Source: Lentzea tibetensis (GTDB taxonomy: Bacteria > Actinomycetota > Actinomycetes > Mycobacteriales > Pseudonocardiaceae). Taken from it: a stretch of DNA of 64,000 bases. The position numbers and the translations under genes are program-made. The DNA lies in assembly GCF_007845675.1 (NCBI RefSeq), contig NZ_VOBR01000005.1:124001-188000 (forward strand), written 5' to 3'. A model generated the notes under the pieces. The model ran no database searches and was not told where the DNA came from. It saw only the letters and a program-made list of their open reading frames with translations. Position 1 is the first letter of the stretch. Each line of letters opens with the position of its first letter. This document shows positions 52,755-61,582 of this stretch, one piece after another.

Positions 52755-53354
52755 ATGGACATGCAGTGGTCAGCCAGGGGCGAAGCGGCCAGGGACCGGA
52801 TACTCGCGGCGGCCGCCGAGGAGCTGGCCGAGACCGGTGACATCGAGGTGGCCTCCGTGGCACGACGCGCCGGCGTGAGCGCCGGCCTGCCTTACCGTTA
52901 CTTCGGCACGCGGAGCGGCCTGGTGAGCGCAGTCGTCTCCGCGTTCTACGACCGGCTGGACGACGCGGTCACGAACAGGGAGTTCGACGGCGAGACCTGG
53001 TACGACCGGGAGCGCGCGCGGGTCATGGCCTGGGTCGGCCACCTGTACGACGAGCCGCTCGCCCCGGTCGTGCTCAGCGGGCTGGGCGCCGACGCCGATG
53101 CGGCGGGCATCGAGATGCGGCGCCTGCACGCGGCCATCGAGCGAGGGGCCCGCAACATCGCCCGCGGGCAACGCGACGGCGACCTGCCCTACGACCGGGA
53201 CCCGGAACTGTTCGTGGCAGCGGTGCTGGGCGGCGTCCGCACGGCCGTGGCAGTCGCGCTGGCGAGGACACCCCGTCCCGACCGCGCCCGTGTCGCCGCG
53301 GAGCTGTGGGCCTTCGTCGCCGGAGCCGCGGACGCGCCTGGGCGGACGTCATGA
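52755..53354 (+). CDS. TetR-family regulator
   Basis: A 199-residue repressor with N-terminal helix-turn-helix (ARDRILAAAAEELAETGD, EVASVARRAGVSAGLPYRYF). ATG 52755 or the in-frame ATG 52761 may be used. It overlaps the PhyH-like gene by four bases (ATGA) and has a palindromic operator directly upstream, so it autoregulates the operon. Confidence 0.92.
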   Translation: MDMQWSARGEAARDRILAAAAEELAETGDIEVASVARRAGVSAGLPYRYFGTRSGLVSAVVSAFYDRLDDAVTNREFDGETWYDRERARVMAWVGHLYDEPLAPVVLSGLGADADAAGIEMRRLHAAIERGARNIARGQRDGDLPYDRDPELFVAAVLGGVRTAVAVALARTPRPDRARVAAELWAFVAGAADAPGRTS

Positions 53355-54196
53355 CCCCCGAGGTGCGCAAGCTGGAAGACCTGGCAGGCGATCTCGGCCG
53401 CACCCACCGGGCGACCGACGGCGATCGCGGCGTCGACCACGGGCTGCTCGAGGCCGACCTGGCCACGCTGGACCGGGACGGCTACGTCGTCCTGACCGGC
53501 CTGCTCACCCCGGAGCAGTGCGCCGACCTGCGCACCGAGGTCGCCCCGCTGCTCGGGCGGACGGGGCGCAACTCCTTCGAAGGGCACCACACCCAGCGGA
53601 TCTACAGCGTCCTCGACAAGACCCGCGCCGTGGACCGCCTCGTCGACCACCCCCGCGTCCTGGCGCTGCTCGACCGGCTGCTGCTGCCCAACTACCTGCT
53701 CTCCCAGCTGCAGATCATCAACATCGGGCCCGGCGAGAACGCCCAGCTGCTCCACCCCGACGACGGCATGTACCCGATCGCCCGCCCGCGCCCTGAGCTG
53801 TCGGCCGCCACGATCTGGGCGATCGACGAGTTCACCGAGGACAACGGCGCCACCGTCGTCATCCCCGGCAGCCACCGCTGGCCGGACGGCCGGACGCCCA
53901 CCGATGCGGACGCCCGTCGCAGCGCCGTCATGCCCGCGGGCTCGTGCGTGCTGTTCCTCGGCACGCTCTGGCACGGCGGCGGCGCGAACCGCAGCGCCGC
54001 GCCCCGGCTGGCCGCGACCGCCCAGTACTGCCAGCCGTGGCTGCGCACGCAGGAGGCGTTCACGCTCTCCACCAGCAGGGACGTCGTCCGCGCCGTCTCA
54101 GGGGACATCCGCCGGATGCTCGGCTACAGCATCCACCCGCCGTTCGTCGGCATGGTCGACGGCATGCACCCCGAGCGCCTGCTGGAGATCACCTGA
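53351..54196 (+). CDS. Phytanoyl-CoA dioxygenase family protein (PhyH)
   Basis: A 281-residue Fe(II)/2-oxoglutarate-type dioxygenase. The double-stranded beta-helix carries the iron motif HPDDG (His and Asp) and the distal His in LWHGGGANRS, with Arg in APRLAATAQ for 2-oxoglutarate. GYVVLTGLLTPEQCADLRTE is the usual N-terminal signature. It hydroxylates an unknown small molecule; actinomycete homologues often tailor natural products. It is coupled to the TetR gene by an ATGA overlap; the secreted glycosidase-like gene follows 100 bases later. Confidence 0.9.
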   Translation: MTPEVRKLEDLAGDLGRTHRATDGDRGVDHGLLEADLATLDRDGYVVLTGLLTPEQCADLRTEVAPLLGRTGRNSFEGHHTQRIYSVLDKTRAVDRLVDHPRVLALLDRLLLPNYLLSQLQIINIGPGENAQLLHPDDGMYPIARPRPELSAATIWAIDEFTEDNGATVVIPGSHRWPDGRTPTDADARRSAVMPAGSCVLFLGTLWHGGGANRSAAPRLAATAQYCQPWLRTQEAFTLSTSRDVVRAVSGDIRRMLGYSIHPPFVGMVDGMHPERLLEIT

Positions 54197-54299
54197 CAGC
54201 TCGCATACCGGTCCCATACCCGTCCTCATACCCGGCGGCTGAACCATCTGCCGCGATCACCGGCGGAGCACCGCCGAGCGCGAGGATGGGAGACCAGCG

Positions 54300-55253
54300 A
54301 TGGCAGACGAGAGGCGTTACACCCGGCGTGCGGTGGGCAAGCTGGCGGCGGGCGCCATCGCGGCGGCGGGCGTGGCGGCCGCGCTGCCCGGAAGTGCCGC
54401 GGCGTCGCCGTTCTACCGGGCGCACGGCCCCCTGCTCACCGACGGGTACCAGACCTGGCTGACCGCGATCGGCAACCAGTCGGCCAACCTGGCGAAGGTC
54501 GTCACCGGCTGGGGCATCCAGGGCGGCTGGCAGGCCAACCCGGACCACGTGTGGACCGCTTGCGGCGCAACGGACTTCCTGATCGTCCGCACGGTCACCG
54601 GCGACACCAACAACCACATCGACCCGAACCAGGCGGTCGCCGAGATCCAGAACTCGCGCTTCTTCGAGTACAAGCGCATCCGGTCCGGTGCCAACAAGTG
54701 CATCATCGAGCTGGGCAACGAGCCGAACATCGCCGTCAGCGACCCGTGGGTCTACGGCTACAACCTGGGCGTGACCGTCGACCGCATCCGCAGCGCGTTC
54801 CCCGGTGTGAAGATCTGCGGTACCGCGCTGTCACCGAACAAGGGCGTCAACCCCGACACCTGGTACGGGAACCCGAACTTCGTGAACGCCATCGCCAAGT
54901 GCGACTTCGTCGGCGTCCACTTCTACAGCAACCCGGCCAGCGGCAGCTTCACCGAGCAGGGCACCTGGAACGAGCTCACCTACAAGGAGACGCTGCAGCG
55001 GGCCGCGTCGAAGTGGCCTGGCAAGCCGGTCATCGCCACCGAGTACTCGATCAGAACCACGGCGCTCACCCCGTACGACAAGGGTTACAAGTACGGCAAC
55101 CTGATCCACTTCGACGACTCGGTGAGCTCCAGCCTGTGGGGCGCCACGTACTACCACGTGCAGACCAACCCCAACGGGGTCGACGTCAACGAGAACGTGG
55201 GCTCCGAAGGCGCTCGCGGGTACCGCAAGCGCCTCAGCGACGGCGGTCTCTGA
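54300..55253 (+). CDS. Secreted glycosidase-like protein (clan GH-A fold)
   Basis: A 317-residue exported protein. A twin-Arg-containing signal (RRYTRRAVGKLAAGAIAAAG, then AAALPGSAAAS) precedes a catalytic region with CIIELGNEPN (Glu 141, the NEP acid/base of clan GH-A) and KPVIATEYSI (Glu 248, the nucleophile position). Length and motif spacing fit a TIM-barrel glycoside hydrolase of uncertain family. It may be released by Tat or Sec. GGGAG precedes ATG 54300. The hairpin at 55268 ends it. Confidence 0.72.
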   Translation: MADERRYTRRAVGKLAAGAIAAAGVAAALPGSAAASPFYRAHGPLLTDGYQTWLTAIGNQSANLAKVVTGWGIQGGWQANPDHVWTACGATDFLIVRTVTGDTNNHIDPNQAVAEIQNSRFFEYKRIRSGANKCIIELGNEPNIAVSDPWVYGYNLGVTVDRIRSAFPGVKICGTALSPNKGVNPDTWYGNPNFVNAIAKCDFVGVHFYSNPASGSFTEQGTWNELTYKETLQRAASKWPGKPVIATEYSIRTTALTPYDKGYKYGNLIHFDDSVSSSLWGATYYHVQTNPNGVDVNENVGSEGARGYRKRLSDGGL

Positions 55254-55267
55254 CCTGCCTCGCGCCG

Positions 55268-55298
55268 GGCGGGTCCGCTGCCCCGACGCGGACCCGCC
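55268..55298 (+). terminator. Terminator after the glycosidase-like gene
   Basis: A perfect 11-bp stem, GGCGGGTCCGC (55268-55278) with GCGGACCCGCC (55288-55298), loop 9, 14 bases after the stop. There is no T-run. Confidence 0.65.
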
Positions 55299-55371
55299 GG
55301 TGCCGGCGTGTTGAGACGCCGCCCTCACATGATGGCCCAAAGTCCACACGGGTCTCCGTCATTGTTGCGGC

Positions 55372-56544
55372 ATGAAGCGTTTCCAGTGGTCCTGTCTGCT
55401 GTGCGGACGAGAGGAACCCGATCTTCACCGCCTGCGCTGCCGGGACTGCGACGGCGCGCTCGACGCGGTGTACGACCTGACACGAGTCGAGATCCGTGAC
55501 GGCGTGAGCCCGCTGCACCGGTTCGGCGACCTGCTTCCGTTGCGGGAGCCGGAGAACGCCTCGTGGTTCGGTGAGGGCGGCACCCCGTGCGTGCACGCCG
55601 AGGCGCTCGGCCGCAGGCTGGGGTCCGACGCGCTGTTCCTGAAGGTGGAGGGCGAGAACCCGTCGCGCAGCACCAAGGACCGGATGGCGACGGTCGGGCT
55701 GGCTCGGATGGTCGAGCTGGGCGTCACGGAGACCGTGGTTTCGTCCACCGGCAACAGTTCCACCGCCTACGCGCTCGCCGCGCAGCTGCTCGACGCGGTG
55801 GACGTGCACGTGTTCGTCGGCGAGGCGTTCGTGTCGCGGCTCGCCTACCCCGACCACCCGCGGGTGCGCACGTGGGTGGTGCCCGGCGGTTTCGGCGCGG
55901 CCGAGGCGGCGGCCGTCGAGTTCGCGCGGGACAGGGGAATCCAGGCCGAGGGCGGCTTCTTCAACCCCGCGCGGCGGGACGGGTTGAAGCTCGCGTACCT
56001 CGAGGCGTTCGAGCAGATGCCCGTCGCGCCGCGGTTCGTGTTCCAGGCCGTGAGCAGCGGCATGGGGCTGGTCGGCGGGCACAAGGGCGCGCACGAGTTC
56101 CACAAGCTGGGTCTGCTCCCCCGGATCCCGTCTTTCGTTGCGGTGCAACAGAGTGAATGCGCACCCATGACATCCGCTTGGGCTGCCGGACGCGCGCACA
56201 TCGTCGAGTCGGACATCGTGCGCGACCCGTCCGGTATCGCCGAGGCGATCCTGCGCGGCAACCCGACCGCGAGCTACCCGTACATCGCCCGGCTGTGCCA
56301 GGAGAGCGGTGGCCAGGTCGTCGCCGTGCCGGCCGAGGAGATCCGGGCGATGCAACGGGCGCTGCTCGACGACGAGGGCCTGTCGGTGTGCGCGGCTAGT
56401 GCGGCTTCGCTGGCCGGCTGCGCCCAGATGCTGCGCGACGGGCAGATCTCGTCCGGTGAAGCGGTACTCGTGAACCTGACCGGCGCCGATCGTCCTGAGT
56501 GGACTCGGCAGCGGACCGTCTCCTCGTACGCGGTGTCGCGGTGA
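55372..56544 (+). CDS. PLP-dependent threonine-synthase-like enzyme with zinc ribbon
   Basis: A 390-residue fold-type II PLP enzyme. An N-terminal CxxC pair set (SCLLCGREEPD, LRCRDCDGAL) forms a zinc-ribbon-like knuckle; the PLP Lys is in SRSTKDRMA; the phosphate-binding region is VSSTGNSSTAYALAAQL; and ISSGEAVLVNLTGADRPEW closes the fold. This is the threonine-synthase-like subgroup, but the usual substrate residues cannot be confirmed and the gene is not beside homoserine genes. It is coupled by GTGA to a flavin oxidase gene, so a different beta-elimination or replacement reaction on an amino acid is likely. Confidence 0.85.
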   Translation: MKRFQWSCLLCGREEPDLHRLRCRDCDGALDAVYDLTRVEIRDGVSPLHRFGDLLPLREPENASWFGEGGTPCVHAEALGRRLGSDALFLKVEGENPSRSTKDRMATVGLARMVELGVTETVVSSTGNSSTAYALAAQLLDAVDVHVFVGEAFVSRLAYPDHPRVRTWVVPGGFGAAEAAAVEFARDRGIQAEGGFFNPARRDGLKLAYLEAFEQMPVAPRFVFQAVSSGMGLVGGHKGAHEFHKLGLLPRIPSFVAVQQSECAPMTSAWAAGRAHIVESDIVRDPSGIAEAILRGNPTASYPYIARLCQESGGQVVAVPAEEIRAMQRALLDDEGLSVCAASAASLAGCAQMLRDGQISSGEAVLVNLTGADRPEWTRQRTVSSYAVSR

Positions 56545-57458
56545 AGCGCGTCGCGATCATCGGCGCCGGTGTGCTCGGCGCGTCCACCGCCCACCACCTC
56601 GCGGGGCGCGCCGAGGTGTTCCTGATCGACGCGGGCGAGGTCGGCGATGGCACGACCGGCCGCAGCTACTCGCGGCTCAGCGCGTGGGGCAAGCAGCCGG
56701 ACTCGTACTTCCGGCTCAACCACGAGGGAATGCGCGCCCACGCCGCGTTTCCCGGCGACTGGTACCACCCGTGCGGGACGTTGCTCACCGGTTCCGCCGC
56801 GGACCGCGCGCAGGCCGTGCGGCTCGGGTACGCCGTCGAGTCCGTGGACGACGACCGGGTGTTCCTGCCCGAGGAGGGCTGGGTCGACGCGCCGCTCTAC
56901 GCCCGCTCGCTGGCCGCGTTGTCCGGCGCCTCGGTCATGACCGGGTGTTCGGTCACCGGCCTGCGGCCAGGCTGGGAGGTGGTGTTCGACAGGGGTTCGC
57001 TGCACGCGGACGTCGTGGTGAACACGGCGGGCAACGGCGCCGCGCGGATCGCCGCCATGGCCGGCCATTCGCTCACGCTGGTGCCGAGCTTCGGAATGCT
57101 GGTGGAGCTGTCCGCCCCGGCCCACCCGTTGCGGCACATCGTGCACACCGACGACGTGACGCTGCGGCCGCTGTCCGCCGACCGGTTGCTGCTGCGCGGC
57201 CCGTCCGCCGACGCCGCGCTGTCGTCAGGACTCGTCGCCGCCTCGGAACTGATCCTGCTCGCCACGAAAGTCGTGCCGTGGCTGGAGTCCGCCACGATCC
57301 ACGACGTGCGGATCGGGTCTCGAGTCATCCCCCGCGGCGGGCTGCCCAGCGTCGGCGCGGTGCCGGGGGTGGACGGTTACCTGCACGCGGTGGCGCACAG
57401 CGGGGTGATCCTGGCGCCGGTGATCGGGAAGCACCTGGCCGAGCTGGCCCTGACATAG
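56541..57458 (+). CDS. FAD-dependent oxidoreductase, DAO family
   Basis: A 305-residue flavoprotein of the D-amino-acid/glycine-oxidase (DAO) fold. The N-terminal motif VAIIGAGVLGASTAHHL is the GxGxxG dinucleotide site, and the C-terminal HSGVILAPVIGKHLAEL closes the FAD pocket. The GTG at 56541 overlaps the PLP-enzyme stop. Members oxidise amines or amino acids; here the substrate is probably linked to the product of the neighbouring PLP enzyme. It is somewhat shorter than the usual 360-380 residues. Confidence 0.85.
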   Translation: MKRVAIIGAGVLGASTAHHLAGRAEVFLIDAGEVGDGTTGRSYSRLSAWGKQPDSYFRLNHEGMRAHAAFPGDWYHPCGTLLTGSAADRAQAVRLGYAVESVDDDRVFLPEEGWVDAPLYARSLAALSGASVMTGCSVTGLRPGWEVVFDRGSLHADVVVNTAGNGAARIAAMAGHSLTLVPSFGMLVELSAPAHPLRHIVHTDDVTLRPLSADRLLLRGPSADAALSSGLVAASELILLATKVVPWLESATIHDVRIGSRVIPRGGLPSVGAVPGVDGYLHAVAHSGVILAPVIGKHLAELALT

Positions 57459-57461
57459 CAC

Positions 57462-57496
57462 CGCACCCCACCGTCTGAAGTAGACGGTGGGGTGCG
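57462..57496. terminator. Terminator after the FAD oxidoreductase
   Basis: A perfect 15-bp stem, CGCACCCCACCGTCT (57462-57476) with AGACGGTGGGGTGCG (57482-57496), loop 5. It stands between two converging genes and can serve both. Confidence 0.75.
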
Positions 57497-57511
57497 CGGT
57501 GGTGCCGGGAA

Positions 57512-57949
57512 CTACGCGGTGGCGCGGAGCATCGGGCGGAACGAGTTCCGGTAGGTCCACGCCAGGTAGACCTCCAGTGCGGACACCACGACGGCGATGA
57601 CCATGCCGCTGGGCGCCAGGAACACGTGGAACAGGAAGATGTTGACCACGACCGGCGCGAGCAGCGCCAGCGCCAGCGGCACGTACCTCTTGGTCACCAG
57701 CAGCGCGCCCGCCACCGCCTGCGCCAGTGAGGTCAGCTGCAGCATGTAGCCCGTCTGGGCGAGCGCGATGCTGAAGGCCAGTGCACCGTCGGGCATCGGC
57801 TCCGTGGGCTGGGGCAGGAAGTTCAGCAGACCGTTGAGCCCGGTGACGAGGAACAGCAGACCCAGGAGCACACGGGCGACGCCGGGCACGCGGCGGGCGA
57901 TCGAGCTGGTGACGGAACGGGCGGGGCGGGTGGCGGTCGTCTGCGACAT
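57512..57949 (-). CDS. DoxX-like membrane protein
   Basis: A 145-residue protein with four hydrophobic helices (VARVLLGLLFLVTGLNGLL, ALAFSIALAQTGYMLQLTSL, ALALLAPVVVNIFLFHVFL, GMVIAVVVSALEVYLAW). The GLLFLVTGLNGLLNF motif and helix spacing resemble the DoxX/DoxD family, whose roles include thiosulfate oxidation and redox adaptation. ATG 57949 follows GAGGAGA. Confidence 0.8.
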   Translation of the reverse strand: MSQTTATRPARSVTSSIARRVPGVARVLLGLLFLVTGLNGLLNFLPQPTEPMPDGALAFSIALAQTGYMLQLTSLAQAVAGALLVTKRYVPLALALLAPVVVNIFLFHVFLAPSGMVIAVVVSALEVYLAWTYRNSFRPMLRATA

Positions 57950-58055
57950 CGTCTTCTCCTCTGCGGGTGAGCTTGCCTTCACCCATGCGTCGAACGAGGA
58001 CGACACCGAATCGACAATTCGCGCAAAGAATCTTGGAAAACTGTTCCTCAGCAGG

Positions 58056-58688
58056 TCAGGGCTGTGCAGTGACCAGCGGCCGCGAGTCCTCCTCCACCGG
58101 CTCCTCCGGCAGGTGGCCGTTCAGCGTGGTCTCGGTGGGCGCCTCGACGAGGGCGTGGCGAGTGAGCGCGTGAGCGGGTGCGTCGACCGGGGCGTTCGGG
58201 TCGGTCTGCGCCGCCGTGTAGGCGAGCACGCCGGCCAGCACGCCCAGTGCGATCGCACCCAGGACGGCGCCCGCGTTGCGCGCACCGGTGTCGACCGACG
58301 GGAACGCGCCGTCGAACACGGTGGACTGCTGGAGCATCGTCCAGCAGACGAACGCGGCGGGCGGGATGAGCACGCGCAGCACGTCACCGCTGCCGAACGC
58401 GCTGCGCCCCATGCGCCCGACCAGGAACACGCCGGACGCGAGCGCGAGCAGCGCCCAGAAGACCCAGCTGAGCGTCGCCGCGTTGGTCCCGCTGATGATC
58501 GTGACGACCTCGCCCTGCGGCGTCGTGGCCTTCTCGGTCAGCATCGGGACGATCAGCGCGTGCGCCGCGAGCACCTCGGCGGGCACGAGTGCCGCGACCG
58601 AGTCGAGCACGAGCGCTGGTTTGGACGTCTCGTCCGGTGCCGCGGCGTACCGTTCGACCGTCCGCTGCGCGTAGAGGACCGTGCTCAT
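58056..58688 (-). CDS. Membrane protein of unknown function
   Basis: A 210-residue protein with three to four hydrophobic segments (LDSVAALVPAEVLAAHALIVP, WVFWALLALASGVFLVG, LRVLIPPAAFVCWTMLQ, AGAVLGAIALGVLAGVLAY) and a soluble C terminus rich in Pro, Glu and Thr. I do not recognise the family. The GGGGAG site and the separate promoter region suggest it is monocistronic. Confidence 0.75.
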   Translation of the reverse strand: MSTVLYAQRTVERYAAAPDETSKPALVLDSVAALVPAEVLAAHALIVPMLTEKATTPQGEVVTIISGTNAATLSWVFWALLALASGVFLVGRMGRSAFGSGDVLRVLIPPAAFVCWTMLQQSTVFDGAFPSVDTGARNAGAVLGAIALGVLAGVLAYTAAQTDPNAPVDAPAHALTRHALVEAPTETTLNGHLPEEPVEEDSRPLVTAQP

Positions 58689-58804
58689 GTCTCTCCCCTT
58701 TCGAGTGTCCTATCCGGACAGAAGAGTCCTCCACCGTTCAGCGCAGGGCACTAACCCGATCAGGCGATCACGATGAAGTCTCAGTACGGCAACGTGCGTA
58801 ACGT

Positions 58805-61564
58805 TCAGCAGTACGAGAAACGAGGCACGCCTGGGAAGAACCGGTCCCACTGCCTCAGCTCACCGCCGTCGCGGTCGCAGATGTACCTCGCAACCTTCTC
58901 GATGTCGAGCGCCCACGCGGTCTCCGTTCCCCTGCCGTGCCCGCGCAGCAGCTCGCCGGACGGGAACGACAGCGCCGTCAGGTCGGCGCGCGACTGCAGG
59001 TCGCCGACCTCCTCCAGCTGACGGTGCTCGTTGATCGACCACACCGTCGCGGAACGGTCGCCGCTCGCCGCCGCGACCTTCCCGCCGTCGGCGCTGAACA
59101 CGGGCAGCCGGTACGAACCGGGGAAGCGCGTTGCGGTCGCGACGCTCTGGGCGCGGCCGGGGTTCTGCACGTCGTACAGCGACAGCGTGCCGTCGTCGCT
59201 CGTGGTGGCGACAAGAGTGCCCGGCCCGAACGCCGCCCCGTTGTCGCCGGTGCTGAGCGGCAGGAACCCGAGCCGGCGCGGCTCGGCCGGATTCTCCATG
59301 CTCCACAGTGCGACCGGTGAGTTCTCGCCGCCCGTCGCGACGATCCGGCCGTCGGTGCTGAACGCGGCCCACTGCGCGTCGTGCATGAACTCCTTGAGCC
59401 ACTTGGGTTTCGCCGGGTCGGAGATGTCCCACAGCCGGGTGCTCTGCCCGATGGAGATCGCCAGCACGCGGTTGCCCGGCTGCAGCGCCAGCCGGTCCGC
59501 CTTCGTGTCGATCGAACCGAGCTCGCACTTCGCGGACTGGCACACGCCGTTCCACAACCGGACGACGTCGCTCGCGGTCGCCATCCTCATCAGGTCCGGG
59601 CTCACGGCCACGACCGCGTACTCCGATCTGACCTGGTAGAGGATGTCCTCCGGCCGCAGGAGCGGGGGTGCGGGCGGTTGCCCCTCGGTCGGCGGCGGCG
59701 CCGAGGTCGGCGGCGGCGTCCACGGCTCCGGCAACGGGTTGTCGGCCAGCCCGTTGGGCAGGCGCGAGTTGGACGCGAACGCGCTCAGCAGGCCGTTCGC
59801 GGCCTCCCTGCTGGAGACCAGCCGGTACGCGGCGAGGCTGACCTGTTCGGCGAGCAACGAGTCGTCGGCACGCAGCAGCTCGGCGTCCTGGATCGCCTTG
59901 CGGGACACGGCGACGTTGCGCTCGCGCACCGCCGTGCGCTGCGCGTCGACGGCGACGAACACCGCGACCCCGAGCAGCACCACCACGGCGGTGAGCAGCG
60001 CGACGAGCTGACGCAGCCTGCGGGTTCGCTTGCGCGCCAACGCTTCCTCGGCGTCCTGTGCACCGGTGCTCGCCGCGAGGAACGCCTGCTCCCCCTCGTT
60101 CAGCTCGGCCTCGCCGACGGCGTCGCGGGTGAGCGCGAGGCGCGTGCCGCGGAACAGCAGGCTCTGGTCGCGGTCCAGCGCCTCCCACTGCCTGGCCGCC
60201 TCGGTCAGCTGGCGGTGCGCGCGCAGGCCGTCGCGGTCGGAGTTCAGCCACTCCAGCAGCCGCGGCCACGCGCGGATCAGCGCCTCGTGCGTGATCTCGA
60301 CGCCGTCGTGGTCGCGCACCAGCAGCCGCGCGGCGGTGAGCCGGTCGAGCACCACGAGCAGGTCGGCGTCGTCGTCCAGCTCGTCGACACCGATGCGGCG
60401 CTTGGTGTCCTCGGTGCCGTCCCCCGGCGCGGCCAGCCGCCGGAACAGGTTCCGCGCGATCACCCGCTGCCGGGAGTCCAGCTCGTCGTAGACGGTCTCC
60501 GCGGTCTTGGCGAGCGCGCCGTCGATGCCGCCGGACGCCTGGAACGCGGCGAGCGTGAGCGTCGTGCCCTGCCGCCTGCGCCACGTCTCCAGCAGTGCGT
60601 GCGACAGCAGCGGCAGCACGCCCGCGCTGCCGTGCACGGTCGCGACGAGGTGCGCCAGCAGTGCGTTCTCCACCTTGCACCCGACCGCGGCCGCGGGCTG
60701 GACGATGGCCCTGCGCAGCTCGTCCGGCGTCATCGGCCCGACCGTCACGTGCGCCGACTCGACCAGCTCCTGGTAGCCGGCGCAGTGCGCGTAGAAGTCC
60801 GCGCGCACGCCGACAACGACTCGGCAGACCTCGGACGCGGCGGCCAGCGCGGCGATGAACCGGCCGCGCTCGTCCGCGTCGCGGCACAGCGTGAAGACCT
60901 CTTCGAACTGGTCGACGACCAGCACCAGCTCGGTGCCGTCCGGGAAGTCCGTCAGCGCCTGCCGCAGCACCAGCTGGAGGTTGCGCGGGTCGGCGTCCAG
61001 TGAACCGGCGGGCACGTCGGGGAGCTGGGCCGCGCAGCGCTCCAGCGGGTGCTCACCGGGCGTGAGGAGCACGACCGGCCCGGTCAGCCGCGCGGCGACG
61101 CCGGCGCGCAGCAGCGACGACTTGCCCGAGCCGGACGCGCCGAAGACGGTGATGAACCGGTCCTTGCGCAGCCTGGCCAGCAGGTCGTCGCTCAGCCGTT
61201 CCCTGCCGAAGAAGCGGTCCGCGTCGTCGGTGCCGAACGCGGCGAGCCCGGCGTACGGGGACTCGGTGGTGTCGCCGTCGTGCGAGATCGGCACCGCGTT
61301 CAGCGTGGCGGCGAGCTCGTGCCAGCGCCGCTCCCACTCGGCGCCGTCGCCGTCGCAGGCGCCGACGAACGCGAGCGTCACGTCGAGGCTGGGCAACCGC
61401 CTGCCACCCGCGGCGTCGGACAACGTCGCGGCCGAGTACCCGGCGCGTCTCGCGAGCTCGCGGTAGGGCGGCCCGCCGACCTGTTGACGCAGTGCGCGCA
61501 GGGCTTCCGCGAACTGGGTCAACGGCGAACCGTCGGCCTCCAGCGGACGTTCCGACCTCGGCAT
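58805..61564 (-). CDS. HTH-nSTAND ATPase-WD40 protein
   Basis: A 919-residue protein. An N-terminal helix-turn-helix (residues 12-90, YRELARRAGYSAATLSDAAG) is followed by a STAND-type ATPase with Walker A GASGSGKSS (about 142-150), Walker B ELVLVVDQFEE and the LFRRLAAPG segment. A membrane helix (LVALLTAVVVLLGVAVFVAV, about 510-530) and a Pro-rich spacer precede a WD40 beta-propeller (TRLWDI, ALWSME, TVWSIN). This combination of DNA-binding, STAND and WD40 parts with an internal membrane helix is typical of the actinobacterial nSTAND1 group. It lies 18 bases after the AfsR-like gene and may be cotranscribed with it. Confidence 0.87.
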   Translation of the reverse strand: MPRSERPLEADGSPLTQFAEALRALRQQVGGPPYRELARRAGYSAATLSDAAGGRRLPSLDVTLAFVGACDGDGAEWERRWHELAATLNAVPISHDGDTTESPYAGLAAFGTDDADRFFGRERLSDDLLARLRKDRFITVFGASGSGKSSLLRAGVAARLTGPVVLLTPGEHPLERCAAQLPDVPAGSLDADPRNLQLVLRQALTDFPDGTELVLVVDQFEEVFTLCRDADERGRFIAALAAASEVCRVVVGVRADFYAHCAGYQELVESAHVTVGPMTPDELRRAIVQPAAAVGCKVENALLAHLVATVHGSAGVLPLLSHALLETWRRRQGTTLTLAAFQASGGIDGALAKTAETVYDELDSRQRVIARNLFRRLAAPGDGTEDTKRRIGVDELDDDADLLVVLDRLTAARLLVRDHDGVEITHEALIRAWPRLLEWLNSDRDGLRAHRQLTEAARQWEALDRDQSLLFRGTRLALTRDAVGEAELNEGEQAFLAASTGAQDAEEALARKRTRRLRQLVALLTAVVVLLGVAVFVAVDAQRTAVRERNVAVSRKAIQDAELLRADDSLLAEQVSLAAYRLVSSREAANGLLSAFASNSRLPNGLADNPLPEPWTPPPTSAPPPTEGQPPAPPLLRPEDILYQVRSEYAVVAVSPDLMRMATASDVVRLWNGVCQSAKCELGSIDTKADRLALQPGNRVLAISIGQSTRLWDISDPAKPKWLKEFMHDAQWAAFSTDGRIVATGGENSPVALWSMENPAEPRRLGFLPLSTGDNGAAFGPGTLVATTSDDGTLSLYDVQNPGRAQSVATATRFPGSYRLPVFSADGGKVAAASGDRSATVWSINEHRQLEEVGDLQSRADLTALSFPSGELLRGHGRGTETAWALDIEKVARYICDRDGGELRQWDRFFPGVPRFSYC

Positions 61565-61582
61565 TCCCCACCCCCGAGCCGA

